Origin: Macrothele yani
Taxonomy: Eukaryota; Arthropoda; Arachnida; Araneae; Macrothelidae
Direction: 5' to 3'
Length of the DNA stretch: 64,000 nucleotides
Assembly (NCBI GenBank): GCA_039090855.1
Contig: CM077011.1
Coordinates: forward strand, 22,011,001-22,075,000
Positions 33,057 through 44,819 of this stretch are shown here, one piece after another. Positions within the stretch are counted from its first letter, which is position 1. Every line of letters starts with the position of its first letter. Made by a program: the position numbers and the translations under genes. The notes beneath the pieces are model-generated. The model worked only from the letters and a program-made list of their open reading frames with translations. It was not told where the DNA came from and searched no databases.

Positions 33057-35784
33057 GTTTTATTTGTAGAATTAGTAAATAATTCGTTAACAACCGTTTA
33101 CACTAAACCTCTGCAAAGCCACTACCCTCCCGCCTGTTGATCCCTTACGGAAACCATAGGTGTTCCTATCTTTGTTAACCTGACACAGAACTTACAGACA
33201 TCACAACAGTATACACTTTCTACAGACTATTATAAACTCCTTGTTTCTTTGAAAACATGGAAAGTATCTTCTTGGACTTGAAAAAAAAACTTTTTGCGAA
33301 ACATCTAAAGACATTTATGATTCGTTTTGAAACCAAACGTTTCGCAACAATATTTGAGAAATTCTCACTGACACGTAGGAACATTGTACTTTTTATGGTC
33401 TGAAGTACCGATATGTGGTTTTTATATTTACATTATATACAACATTAGTACCTTTAAATGTCCACAGTATTCGAATGCCCTGAAAACCAGGGCAGTTGTT
33501 AAAGCGTCTTGGTACAAACTGTATAAATACTTACGAGAGATAAATCTCCTTTGGTACGAAATCAGTGTAGTCCATTTATTGCAGATAAGGAATTCGAGAT
33601 AGAACGATTTAGGTAAGGAATTTATTTCTTTTAAATTGCACCTGCTCATTAATGTTTACAAAACCATTTAAGATGTCACGAACATGCATCATAAGGTTAG
33701 TTTTTACTTACTTCGCGAAGATCATTTTCTGATTTCAGAACTTCTAAGAGATCGACAGAGAAAGAGAGAGCACGATTTTATACACTCAATTTACCAAAAA
33801 GGAAAAAAAAGTTAATTGTAAGCCTCGAAGTAAAAGATTAGTGACAAACCATCAGATCTCTGGTCCGGTTTGGAAGAACGATCTAATGTTTTTCAACATA
33901 CACTTTGCTTCTTTCGAAATCTTATTTTTCTTTTACCCATCCCCATTAGTAACACAGAAAGGATTATTTACTCTTTCTTTTCTAATTCCTGGCAGATATT
34001 TTAAAAGAAATGAGGAGAACCAAATAGCATAAGGACGAATACCTCATTGTAACACGCAATTCCACTTTAGGTAGGATTGTTGAGGACAATTTCTCTTTCA
34101 GCTACTTAATTCGGAAATTTGTTTCTAATAACCGTTACCATAGGGAAACTCAGAAATATTTTGTCCATTGCTTCAGCTTTCTAAACAGAAATATATATTA
34201 ATATTTGTAAAATACTAATAGAGAATCTCTCCACAATTTACTGTACTTATTTCTTTTAGTGCCGTAGTCTCCATCCACTTGAGCTTTTGCGAACGTTTTA
34301 GAACGACAAACATTTGCGACCACCGAGCTTCAACGGACATGATCGAAGAGGCAGTTTTTGATTTAATTTTATTTGCAACACTTTTTTTAAACTTATACAT
34401 ATTTTTACAAAACCGATCTAATTCTAAATTTAATCATTTTACTACTGTTCTATAAAATGTATTATTAAATAAAATTTCACAAAAATAAAATTCTGAGCCC
34501 TTGTTGTTGCTTATCCTGCTACGGAAGACACCATAAGCACGAACTTGAAATCATAGTTTTGTGCATTATATGCGCCTTATCACCCTATTTTTTCATGATT
34601 TTCTATTTTAAAATAATTACAAAATTTTCACATTTCAAAAAGTTTTCTGAACCTATCAAAAATCGGCTCGTGACTCACAGTTTGGGATATGTTGCCTTAG
34701 AAACTTTTCCATAGATGAGTACTAATATCACCAGTAGTTTATGGTTTTAACTAGCTTGCGCTCGAATTTCCCTTCTGTGCTCCCTAGCTTCAATGGTAGC
34801 GACATTTACTGCCAAATTATTAGATCACCATCATATATTGTGCTTCTTCTCTTCAGTGCCACATATAGACTGCAACTAACAAGCTATTCCTTCTGGGTTT
34901 TTTTTTACTATCAGATCTCTAAGGGAGCAAAGAAAGCAGATAAGCATCAACGCCTCAATCTGATATTCTTGACAGGTGAGCACAACCTCCAACGAAACAC
35001 ATCATAATGGACTTCTAACAGCATTTCCGTCTTAGCTGCCAATGCCACCACTTCCCTGAAACTGATGGAATTCATAAATAAGTGGGCGCACATCACCAAT
35101 TATTTATCTAAAGGAACGAAATATATAATTTCCGTTTGGACTTATGCATTGAAATAAATGAATTCACCAATCATACTTTCCTGTCATAGAAACGAAAAAG
35201 GTTCAAAAAGTTCCTGTACTAGCTTACTTCTGGTGAATACGAAGCATTTCTTATTCTTTGTGTTTGCAGTATAAATTCGTGTATGTCACTGTATCAATTG
35301 TCAATGTTATTTATTCATTCGTTTTTTTTTTCTGGTGATTGTATGACTTAAACTTTACAGATTGTGAAAGTGAGGAAAAAGATACTGTTGTTGATAAAAA
35401 AAGATACAAGTAGGCTCAGTTCTGAATGAGCCGTCGGTTTGGAACGTAGGACTACGACTTGAGGATCGCAGAGTTGGAATGAGCTAGACGAGTATGGTTT
35501 CAAAGCGCTTTTTTAATTTTTTATAGCCAACACAGTTCTATAATATGAAAAGTAGCTTACATATTTTTTAGAAATAATGCTGGATACGTTGCACACACAA
35601 AGTAGATAGATACGCGAATAACCTAACGTGGTGCTGTGTCTTCTTGGACTTCTTACATTCCTCATCACTTGCTCTTGCCTCTCGTTTTGATTTTTTCTAA
35701 TTTTACTTGCATGCATTCGGCGAATTTCACGGCATTATCGAAAATGTTAATAAACACATAAAAACAATTTTTTAAAAAATTTAG
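33057..35784. other. Unassigned AT-rich DNA
   Basis: No supported gene, tRNA-like box or repeat family was found across these 2.7 kb. Confidence 0.45.
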
Positions 35785-36080
35785 TTTAAGCCACTGAGAT
35801 ACGTTCTTTATATATTTGAATAGATCTCGTCGAGAGCTTCGAAACGATACCACACATGGTCGTTTTGCACTCGCGGATGTACAGATAAACCGCGATATTG
35901 TCAAAGTATTCACCGGTTCAAAAGGAAACAATTTTTGAAATGTTCAGTTCAAACCCACTGCGAAATGCTTTTCATATATATTTGAATAGATCTCGTTGAG
36001 AACTTTCAAACGATATCACGCACAGTCGTGTTGCGCTCGTGGTTGCAGAGATAGACTGAGTCAAACGCGATGGCACACCC
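35785..36080. repeat. Diverged tandem duplication, about 177-bp period
   Basis: 35785-35890 and 35962-36070 match: CCACTGnGA.. TTTATATATTTGAATAGATCTCGT, GAGAnCTT, AAACGATA, CAC..GTCGT, GCnCTCG, then AGATA. It was one local duplication event, now substantially mutated. Confidence 0.65.
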
Positions 36081-36564
36081 AGATATATTGTATCGTCTCC
36101 CCTGAGCACAGGGAGCGAGGGGAGCGTCGTGCGCACGATGCATTGCGCAGTACGCAAATAGGTCTCCATGCTGTTTACGATAATGCTAACACGATTAGTG
36201 TGCGTCACATATTTTTAACGCTCTAATCATTTCAATGAGTACCTATTTTTGGTCGCAATCGGTCGGCCGTAAGACGCCACATACTCTCCGCGAAGTCAGA
36301 CGTAATCCTACGTCAAAACATTTTAAAGCATTCAGTTCTTCACCGTAGGTTCATGACGACTTGATTCGCATTGGGAAATAATCCTCCACCGTATTCCACA
36401 GTTTTCAAGTGGCATAGAGAACTTGGAGCAATATCCGTTGGCTTTGTTGTTGTAGAAAACAAATTGGCGAGCTTTCGCTCACAAACGTGTGGCTTTATCA
36501 AGGCTGATTTAAACTAACCAGTACGGAGTGAATCATCAGTGAAAGTTAATATTTGAAAATATAT
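36081..36564. other. Unassigned DNA
   Basis: No feature supported. Confidence 0.4.
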
Positions 36565-37715
36565 ACATATACTACAGCACAATAGATCATATCCACGTAC
36601 TGAGAGAACTAATTGAAAGAGCGAGGGAATATGAACTTCCATTGTGCATGGCTTTTATGGATTATGAAAAAGCCTTTGATTCGGTGAAACCATCAGCAGT
36701 TACAATGGCTCTGAAATCCTGCGGTATTAAAGATGCGTACATTAATATTATTAATAACATCTATGAAAATGTAAAGATTCATTCGGCTGTTTGAAAATAC
36801 AACACACATAAAAATTGGAAAAGGAGTGAGACAAGGTGACACCATATCTCCGAAGCTCTTTAATGCCTCATTAGAAAATGTCTTTCAGTCAATGAACTGG
36901 GAAGATAAAGTGATAAAGATTAATGGAGATTATCTAACCCACCTTCGTTTTGCTGATGACGTAGTCATTTTTGCAACTACCCCACCAGAGCTGAAGAGTA
37001 TGATCCAGGAACTTGCTGACAAGAGTAAAGAAGTGGGATTAAAAATGAACTTTCAGAAGACAAAAGTGATGTTCAATGATTTTACAGGAAATGAAGATTT
37101 ATCGATTGATTGAGAAAAGCTGTAGGTAACAGACACGTACGTTTATCTTGGACAGCAGATATCAAGTGAGGGTCACATTGATGAAGAAATTTATCTGCGT
37201 ACAAAACTTGTCTGGAGAGCTTTTGGAAGAAACAGCATAACTTTCAAGAGCAATATGCCATTGCGTCTTAAAAGAAAAGTGTTTGATCAATGCATCCTTC
37301 CAGTGTTACGTATGGTGCAGAGACGTGGACATTAACTAAAAGAGACATACAAATTCTGCAGACAACTCAAAGTAGCATGGAGAGGTACATGTGTGGTGTA
37401 ACCAGGAGAGATAAGAACAGGAACTCGTGGATCCGAAAAATGACAAGAGTGGAAGACATGATCAGAGTTAAATACCTGAAATGGCAATGAGCTGGACATA
37501 TTGCCAGAAGGACAGACCATCGATGGACAGCCGAAATTTTCAATTGGATTCCAAGGGACAGGAAATGACCCAGAAGAAGACCACATGGGAGATGGGTGGA
37601 TGAAATTCGAAATTATGCGGGAGTGACATGGAGGAGACTGGCACAAGACAGACCGTTGTGGAGGAAACTTGGGGAGACCTTCGTCCAGCAGTGGATTGAT
37701 AATGGTTGACAATGA
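36565..37715 (+). pseudogene. RTE-like LINE, reverse transcriptase and C-terminal region
   Basis: RT of an RTE-type non-LTR retrotransposon. Near 36570 YSTIDHIHVLREL leads into MAFMDYEKAFDSV (motif A, catalytic Asp intact). A frame change follows near 36795, then RQGDTISPKLFNASLENVF (36829-36885) and HLRFADDVVIFA (motif C, FADD intact). A stop is at 37111-37113. After it come YLGQQISSEG, LRLKRKVFDQCILPVL, YGAETWTLTKRD and AGHIARRTDHRW, and the frame ends in LGETFVQQWIDNG followed by several stops and TGATGA-like sequence. The 5' half, including the endonuclease, is absent. Catalytic residues survive but the frame is broken at several places. Confidence 0.87.
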
Positions 37716-37789
37716 TGACTTTGAGTTAAGCTCACATTATTCAAAATGCGGGAGAACAAACTTCAACAAGTACAAAACAAAATAAGGTC

Positions 37790-38221
37790 TTAACATTTCA
37801 AGAAATTTGACCACAGGGGTTTCAGATCATGGGAAATTGTATCGTTGCATGCAGAGGTCGTTGTGAGAATATCAATCAACTCTCTGAAAGCGGTCACAAT
37901 GTGGGTTGTGTATGGCGCCACTTGCTTGTGTTTTGTGTCCACTGTGGCGTTACATCTTTTAGGCAAACTTTTCCAAAAAGGGCAGAATTGAGGGCCTCTT
38001 TTTTTTTTTACATTCCTTTTGTGCTCAGGCACTTTGATGCCAAACGATCTCTTACAAGGGAAACTATCGGACCTCCCGAAGACAATCTTCACGGAACGTT
38101 CTGTATTGGACAAGCATGACACCAAAGTAACAGGTATGAAGTACAGTATTTCACAATCGCCCGCAACCTCTAGAACATGGTTTATAAAGGTGGAACTACC
38201 GCCTGTAATATATGCAGCCAT
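37790..38221 (-). CDS. 143-codon open frame overlapping an inverted arm
   Basis: An uninterrupted minus-strand frame from ATG 38221 to a stop at 37790. Its first 58 or so codons lie in the left inverted arm (38050-38240). The matching right arm (about 40838-41021) reads the same frame from ATG with substitutions but no indel, until TAG. The translation (MAAYITGGSSTFINHVLEVA at the start, later KVPEHKRNVKKKRGPQF) resembles no family I recognise. It could be a short ORF of the surrounding transposon, a captured sequence, or chance conservation of an open frame. Confidence 0.3.
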   Translation of the reverse strand: MAAYITGGSSTFINHVLEVAGDCEILYFIPVTLVSCLSNTERSVKIVFGRSDSFPCKRSFGIKVPEHKRNVKKKRGPQFCPFWKSLPKRCNATVDTKHKQVAPYTTHIVTAFRELIDILTTTSACNDTISHDLKPLWSNFLKC

Positions 38222-38394
38222 AAAGTGTCAAACAACATGTAAACGTGGATGTGATGCGATTGGGTGATACTGCGCATGCGTGGATGGTGTCTGCATTGTG
38301 TACGTCAGTGACTGTTAAACGTCAGAAGTGTGAGACAGCGCACGAGTCTGTTCGTACGCATACAAATATTGTGAAAATCTTTCAAATACGTGAC

Positions 38395-38892
38395 GCCAGT
38401 GAATAAACAAAGACATCGCTCTTTCCACGTTTAGTAATGCACACCAACCGAAAAATTGTTATTCAGCCGCCGCCGGGGAATTAAATCCCGGATCTATCGA
38501 TATGTAGCCTAGCGCGTTTGCCTTACACCACGGTAGCCAACAATCCACGGCTCTACGTGCGTTTTTCTGTCAGCATCTGACATCATAAATCCGTAAGATG
38601 GGCTCAGCTACTGAGATGTCTCCACCTGGTGGGCATTTACGGCACTGGCTATATATTAATTATAGCAGTTAAATACAAAGGGCGAGATCCAAAGTGAAAA
38701 TCCTCCAAATACGTGGCGCCAGTGAATAAACAAAGACATCGCTCTTTTCGCGTATAGTAACGCAGAGCAACCAAAAAATTGTTATTCGGCCACCGCCGGG
38801 GAATCGAATCCCGGTTCTCTCGATATCTAGCCGAGCGTGTTAGCCTTACACCACGGTGGCCAACAATCCACGCCGCTATGTGCGTTTTACAA
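38395..38892 (-). mobile_element. SINE C dimer, complete
   Basis: On the minus strand: head 1 (38785-38868, B box GGATTCGATTCCC), a body of about 75 bp, a linker of about 140 bp (38560-38690), head 2 (38468-38550, B box GGGATTTAATTCC), and a second body ending near 38395 with GATTTTCAC. The two halves are clearly similar. No protein is encoded. It lies just upstream of the transposase pseudogene start at 38917. Confidence 0.75.
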
Positions 38893-38916
38893 ATATTGTT
38901 TCGTGTGTTTTAAGAA

Positions 38917-40524
38917 AATGGCTTGTAACCCTCATGCTGTAGTGCAGATCCTGGTGAACGAGGTGACGCAGAAATACCAAGCGGACGACACGGTTCCAAC
39001 GTTCATCGAGAGGCGAACTGCATGGCAGTTGTATAGCGTTTTGGAGCAACATGTCATTGGAGGCGCTGATATGTTTGAAGGACAGACATTGTGGCGTGAC
39101 AGTGATGAAACGTCGGACACGTTATCTAAACATAGTGATACACCGTATACTACAGAACCCAACGTGCCAAGCAGTTTGAGTTCCTAGGAACCATCACACC
39201 CCAAAGTGAAACGGAAAAGCATTCACGAACAGTTTTCCGAACAAACCATGAAGAGTGTCTATGTCGCAAACGAAACCGTTGCAGCAACTGCCCGTAAATA
39301 GAAGATATCAAAGAAAGAAGTGCGGCAAATATTAACGGCTGTTAATAGTGGTGGTACGATGGAACACAAAACTGCACGTATTCGCCAGCATATGTACACC
39401 CAATTCCAAGATGCGCGTAACATGGGACTCTCAATTTACTACTGGCATTTAAAGACATAGGCGAAGGAAGCAGCTAACGTAATGGGTATCCCCAATTTTA
39501 AAACCAGCACATATTTCCTGCACAAATTCAAACGCCGCCATAAAATATGATCACGCAAGATCACGAGGTTGTTGCCAGGCGGGATGTTACCCTTGACATG
39601 GAAGTAGGGAACAGCGTATTGGAGTTTGTACGAGATGTTACGGACTATATTACTGCCAATGTGATTGATGCCGACATAGTGCTCAGTACAGACCAAACTC
39701 GATTTGAATACGAACTCACGTCAAACAGGACGCTATCACTGACTGGAGAGAAGACAACTGAAGCTGTTGTGCAATCCGTCGCATCGACTACTCATTCCTA
39801 TATAATTCAGGTGATTATGTCCATATCAGGACGCCTTTCAAAGAAACTGTACATTTGCTTTCTGGAAGCTGGTGGTAAGTTTGGCAAACGTGTTTCCGAA
39901 ACAGTACGACGTAACAAACCTCCAAATATTGAATGTGACTGCAGCACCAGTGGTAAGATGTCTACAGCTCTCGTTCTGTCCTGGATGCGTAAGGTACTGG
40001 AATCATAGCTAACAGGACCTTCCATTCTCTTCTCTTACCGGATTCGTGGTCTGGCCAAACCAACACTAGTTTGCCAGCCAAAGCCTTCGGTGACAGGGAC
40101 GTCAATTTTCCCACAAACATCAAACTACTGAAAGTACCAAATACTGCCAGCTAATTAATGTATCTTTCTTTCGACAATACAAACTGTTTGCACGACGCAT
40201 GAAAGAGTACATACGTTCTGATGAGGTGCATGGCGTCAACCTGCATGACAGAATCTTCATATTCAAGTTTCATTCATTTATATACAACCAGTTGTGTGCA
40301 CCGCAGTACCAACCTATGCTTCGCTATGCGTGGAAGGCGTCTGTATACTTACCACACGAAACGCCTCTTCCGTTCCGTAATGTGTTGGACATCAATTTTG
40401 CTGTGCGTGACATGTGCAACGCTCATGACGGTGATTTCAGTGCCGTCATTATCTGCTCGTGGTACGAGATTCACCTTTGCTTGCAGCACTGCCTTCTCTC
40501 AATACATTATTATGACGTGGAGTG
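38917..40524 (+). pseudogene. Pogo-like (HTH plus DDE) transposase pseudogene
   Basis: Pogo-type transposases bind element ends with CENP-B-like helix-turn-helix motifs and cut with a DDE fold. The frame starts at ATG 38917 (MACNPHAVVQILVNEVTQKY) and meets stops at 39185-39187, about 39300 and about 39460. It carries a DNA-binding-like part (KKEVRQILTAVNSGG; FKTSTYFLHKFKRRHKI) near 39315-39545, then shifts to the frame 39547-40008. That frame has STDQTRFEYE (first catalytic Asp, near 39690), GEKTTEAVVQSVASTTHSY and a SGKMSTALVLSW segment. A DSWSG-like second acidic position is not preserved in frame. The C-terminal part returns at 40199-40524 (FIYNQLCAPQYQPMLRYAW; CSWYEIHLCLQHCL). Multiple stops and shifts make it inactive. 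The pattern matches a transposase-like family I have seen in arthropod proteomes, but the subfamily name is uncertain. Confidence 0.7.
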
Positions 40525-40539
40525 AGGTATGTATATGAC

Positions 40540-40756
40540 ATTTTTTTTGATTGGAGGTTTAACGACCACCGTGAGCAACTCAATGGGCTATAAGCAGTCG
40601 CCCGTCCCTAATTTAGGGTCACTGGTTCCAGGGAAGGGAGAGAGCCAGTGCCGCAAGACAAACACAACATCCATGCCTCACCGGGATTCGAACCCGGACC
40701 CCGTTCGGACGAATGATCAGAGGCCATCGCTTAGACCACTGCGCCACCGGGGCGGC
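40540..40756 (-). mobile_element. SINE A at the 3' end of the transposase pseudogene
   Basis: A full minus-strand copy with clean A and B boxes (GGGTTCGAATCCC) and a T run at the left. A short target duplication, ATATGAC, is at 40533-40539 and 40757-40763. It separates the transposase stop codon from the right inverted arm. Confidence 0.93.
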
Positions 40757-41689
40757 ATATGACGTTTGCAAATTAATGATGTTGTACGTGGTCTCTCTCG
40801 ACATTTAGGTGCCTCATATCTAACAGGTAAATGTTGTTTGACACTTTATGGCTGCATACATTACAGGCCAGGGTTCCACTTTTATAAGCCATGTTCTAGG
40901 GATTGCGGGCGATTACGAAATGCCGTACTTCACACCTGTTACTTTGGCGTCATGCTTGTCCACCACAGAACGTTCCCTGACGATTGTCGTCGGAAAGTCC
41001 GATGGTTTCCCTTGTTAGTCATCCCTGTATAGCACTTTTGTGTTCCATCGGGATATTCCAGTGGGATGGAGTATACACCAGCTTTCGGGTCAGTGCAGAC
41101 TTCTCTCATGGGGGAATGTATATTAATAATTCAGGGAGCTGTCCTGATGACGATGCCCAAGACTAGTTTCTTTAAGATTTTTTTTTATTAAAAAAAAAGG
41201 GAAGCTCGTGATGTATTGCAGTGATCCGAGAAAGTCTAAATGGTACTTGTGGGTCAGGGCATTACTATGCGACTATCGACTTTATCAGGGATTGAGGTCA
41301 TGAGTTCTATGCTAAAGCCAGCGGATGCTGCTTGATTAAAGGTGGGTCTAATTTCTAATTCATTGGCTTCATTTTTGGAGGAAAACAGGTTTACTCTTCT
41401 AAGAAGAGTTCGAAACACGCTGGTTTTATATTCCATAGGCGAAAGGGAGTCAGAAGCAGGAAAATTTGGGCGCACCACAAGGCTCATACTACAGTGTGCA
41501 AATTTACATTTTCTGATCTGCGTAGGAGCACATCAAGGTACGGCTATTTATTTTCATTCTCAGGTTCCATGCTGAAGTTAATGGCCCCATGCATTCCATT
41601 TGTTTTTTCCAGGAAGGATACACAGCGCGAAAAGTTTCGCAGCCGTAAGGGCTGAAAAATTCAGTCTTTTCGATTTTTGGAAATTTCTT

Positions 41690-41900
41690 TATAAACAAGG
41701 AAGAACTTGAAACGGATTTTTCTGAAATAAACGAAATTAGTGGCAACGAAAAATCAATAAATATACGGAATTTAAAAGAAAAAAAATTGGCACTTTTAAA
41801 AGCGGAAATTTCGTTAAAGGACGGACACTTACCGGCAACTTTGCTGCACGTTATTGGTCAGAAATTTTACGTGAATTCGTACAACTGATTTTTTCCAAGT
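41690..41900 (+). repeat. Single-unit relative of the 52.5-kb repeat (family F)
   Basis: TTTTTCTGAAATAAACGAAAT, GGCACTTTTAAAA, then TGCACGTTATTGGTCAGAAA and TTACGTGAATTCG match 52450-52820 in order. Here the CAGAAATTTT.. segment occurs once, not as a tandem array. Confidence 0.65.
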
Positions 41901-42496
41901 GTAGCTTTCCTTCATGTAGTGGGATACGAACTTTTTGAAGATCTTTGTTAAAAAAAAAAAAACCACTACGATAAACAATCATCCTGGCCAACCTTCACTG
42001 TGCACATCACCCCCGATTTTGGGGATTCCTGAAAGACATTTTATCGTGATGGCTTACGCTCTTGGTAACTTTGAAAACGAGTATGAGAACCGAAGTGTTT
42101 AACATCGACCTCACAGTGCTGCGAGCAGCTGTCTCACACGCAGTTCTTGGTTTACAGCATTTGATATATTGAGTGACAGCATATTAAAACCATTTGTGCT
42201 GTGAATAATTAATAAATTCAAGTACGTATTTGTTCTATTCTTGCGTCTGCGCTACCATTGTTCACCTAGAAGCGCAATTTTTAACTAAAATGTTTCGAGC
42301 TAATTAATTTTTCCGGGCCCTCCATAAGCCACCTACCTCGTTTCGTCACGATATCTCCATGTCATGCTTTTGTAGATTCCCAAGAAAAAGGATTCTAATT
42401 TTACATTAGCACCTGGTATATTATTGGAAATAAATATTTCCCAAAGCTAATTAGCATTATTATAATTTTCTGCAGTTTTTACAGTAGTTCGAGTGT

Positions 42497-42717
42497 GTTT
42501 TTTTATTTTTGGTAGGAGGTTTAACGACCACTGTGAGCAACTCAATGGGCTATAAGCAGTCGTCCGTCCCTAACTTAGGGTCACTAGTTCCAGGGAAGGC
42601 AGAGAGCTAGTGCCGTAAGACAAACACAACATCCAGGTCTCAACAGGATTCGAACTCACCCCCTTTTGGACGAATGATCAGAGGCCATCGCTTAGACCAC
42701 CGCGCCACCAGGTTGAC
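42497..42717 (-). mobile_element. SINE A
   Basis: A minus-oriented copy with moderate divergence; the B box is GAATCC-like (GTTCGAATCC read on the minus strand). A 13-bp target duplication GTAGTTCGArTGT, one mismatch, lies at 42484-42496 and 42718-42730. Confidence 0.92.
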
Positions 42718-42999
42718 GTAGTTCGAATGTACCTAGTTGTAGAGTACGTACAAATACATACTGAGATGCCCAATTTTACAAAACACGAAGTGTTGAGACA
42801 TGGTTTTACGTGAGTGATGTATATCTGCAATTTTGTCTTCCTTTTTAGTTCCTGTGTTTTTATGTAAATTTGTTTCTCCTCGTTAAATGTTTCTCTGAGA
42901 TAACGCCACAGATACCTTCTCAATCAAATTGAACTTGGAAATACATGACAAAAAGTCAAAATGCAATTTAAGTAGATAGACAGAGATTAGAGCTGGTGT

Positions 43000-43325
43000 G
43001 TTCTATGTTTCGCGTGCTATGACGATTTCACAATGTTTCGCGCGCTTTGATGATTTGACGACGTTCAGTGTGCCATGCTGATCAGTCGACGTTCCGTGTG
43101 CGTTGATTTGCCGGTGTTCTGTATGCTGTGACGATTAGGTGGTATTCTATATGCTATGCTGATTAAGCATATTCTGTGTTTATGCTGATTGGACCATATT
43201 CTGTGTGCTATGCTGATTTGACGATGTCCTGTATTATGCTGATTTTATTATGTTCCATGTACTTTGATGATTAGGCATGCTATGATGTGATGATTGCGAT
43301 GTTCTGTGTGCTATAATGCTGAGTG
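43000..43325 (+). repeat. Degenerate minisatellite, about 28-35 bp
   Basis: Loose repeats of TGTTCTGTGTGCTATGCTGA followed by TTnGACGA run through the segment, with variable spacing and many substitutions. It is an old array with no open frame of note. Confidence 0.7.
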
Positions 43326-43514
43326 AGCAAAAGTGGTCTCCTCCAGACTGTGATGATGAGTTGAGAGGATGTTTATATTTAGATGTTTGATTTACCAAGT
43401 ATTATTGTGACTCAATTCAAGTGTGTGTAAATTGGATGTCGTGCAAGATTCTTAAAATGAAAAGATTGGAAACGTAAGTTACTAGATTCCTTTCTGACCC
43501 TAGTCTTTTTTACG

Positions 43515-43945
43515 CTTTCCAGCCGTAGGTTGAAGAAGAGTGTATGCTGCAGCTTTGTCAGTCTGTCCGTCCGCACGATAACTCGCGTAAAAATGGTTTG
43601 ATTTCGATGAAATTTTACTATGTGGTAGGGGACCATCAGAGGGCGAACCCTATTGAAAATGGGTGAAATGGGCTCAAAGGTCATGATGTAGGATCGGGAT
43701 CCATTCCATTGCCCTTATGCGTTTTAACTCACGTAAAAATGTTTCCATTAAGACAAAACGTTTTATGTTGTTCCGGAAGTATACTTTACCGGTTCTGTTA
43801 AATATCATCGAAATGGGATCAAAGGTCGGGTCATAGGAGCGAGATTTATTCTACAGCCATTATCCTCATAACTTGAGTAATGATTTCTGGTATGTTGGAA
43901 AGCGTATCATAATCAATGCATTGCATGATTTTACTAACTTTTTAT
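43515..43945 (+). mobile_element. Family R element, copy 4 (compact)
   Basis: The head ACGCTTTCCAGCCGTAGG (near 43513) is followed by AGTCTGTCCGTCCGCACG, two units with GTCAAAGGTC/GCTCAAAGGTC, and the end GGTATGTTGGAAAGCGTATC (43888-43910) plus ATCAATGCATTGCATG. The head and tail words CGCTTTCCA.. and ..TGGAAAGCG are inverted to each other. Confidence 0.82.
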
Positions 43946-44819
43946 CTGATAGTGGCTTGTATGTGTTATTTTAAACTTTCAGCTTGCTACGACTGAAAGG
44001 TTTTCCAGGTTTCACTAAAGTCTAGTTCCATGAAAAGCTAATTCAATAAGCTTTAAGTTAAGATTGTAGTATTACAACAAAATCAATCACGAAGTTACAC
44101 GTAAGAAGCTCTGAGCTTTATGTGTAGTTGGGAAGTGTAAGTAAGATTAAGGTCCATGTAAACTACTAATACTAAATTATAACTAGCAACCATTGTTTTA
44201 AATTGACTATATACACTTGTTAGAGTGAACCATTTATGTTAGGATGCAGGGGCACGTAATATACTGGCATCTTAGTGCATACATCGCTATACATTATTTT
44301 TGAAGTACATTTTGTTATAACTTTCAGCACTTGTTTCAACCCCAATGCATTAAAGCATCGAAACTCAAGTCACCTTTAATAAACGGCAATTTTCGCAATG
44401 ATGCAAACCACACGTATTCTTTTCTCTGCCGTGTCCGCTCATATGATTAGAATTTAAATTACCCTGTTCATCTGTTTTTGACGTATCGACCGGATGAATT
44501 GAAATGGGAAGCGTATTTGTCGAAAATTCGCGGATTGTTTTACTCGTTATTATTTTTGTTACCTAATAGGCATGTCATCCACACAGAGCTCGCTCATCCG
44601 GAATAATTTCTTTTAGGAACTTGTACTCAGATCTAACAAGATTTAATTGCAAAGTTACCATTTAGAGAATTTTCTTCTACTTGTTTGCAAGTTTGTTCAT
44701 TTTGTGTGATACGCTAACCTGAATTAATTTCAGCATTTCAAAGTAAACCATGATATCTTTGTACAGCGGTGCATATAAAGGCTAACTATGAATTTATATT
44801 ATGCAAAAAAGGAAAAATC
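43946..44819. other. Unassigned DNA
   Basis: Nothing recognised. Confidence 0.4.

Larger units (their letters stand above)
38050..41021 (+). mobile_element. Pogo-like transposon with long inverted arms, decayed
   Basis: Arms 38050-38240 and 40828-41021 are reverse complements over about 190 bp. Shared words include TGTTGTTTGACACTTTATGG, TTATAArCCATGTTCTAG, GGTTGCGGGCGATT/GATTGCGGGCGATT, CACACCTGTTACTTTGG-like and CCGATrGTTTCCCTTGT. Between them lie the transposase pseudogene (38917-40524), a dimeric SINE C (38395-38892) and a SINE A (40540-40756). Classical pogo elements have short inverted ends, so the long arms are notable. Whether the arms are the true termini is not proven, and no target duplication was resolved. 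Confidence 0.6.
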
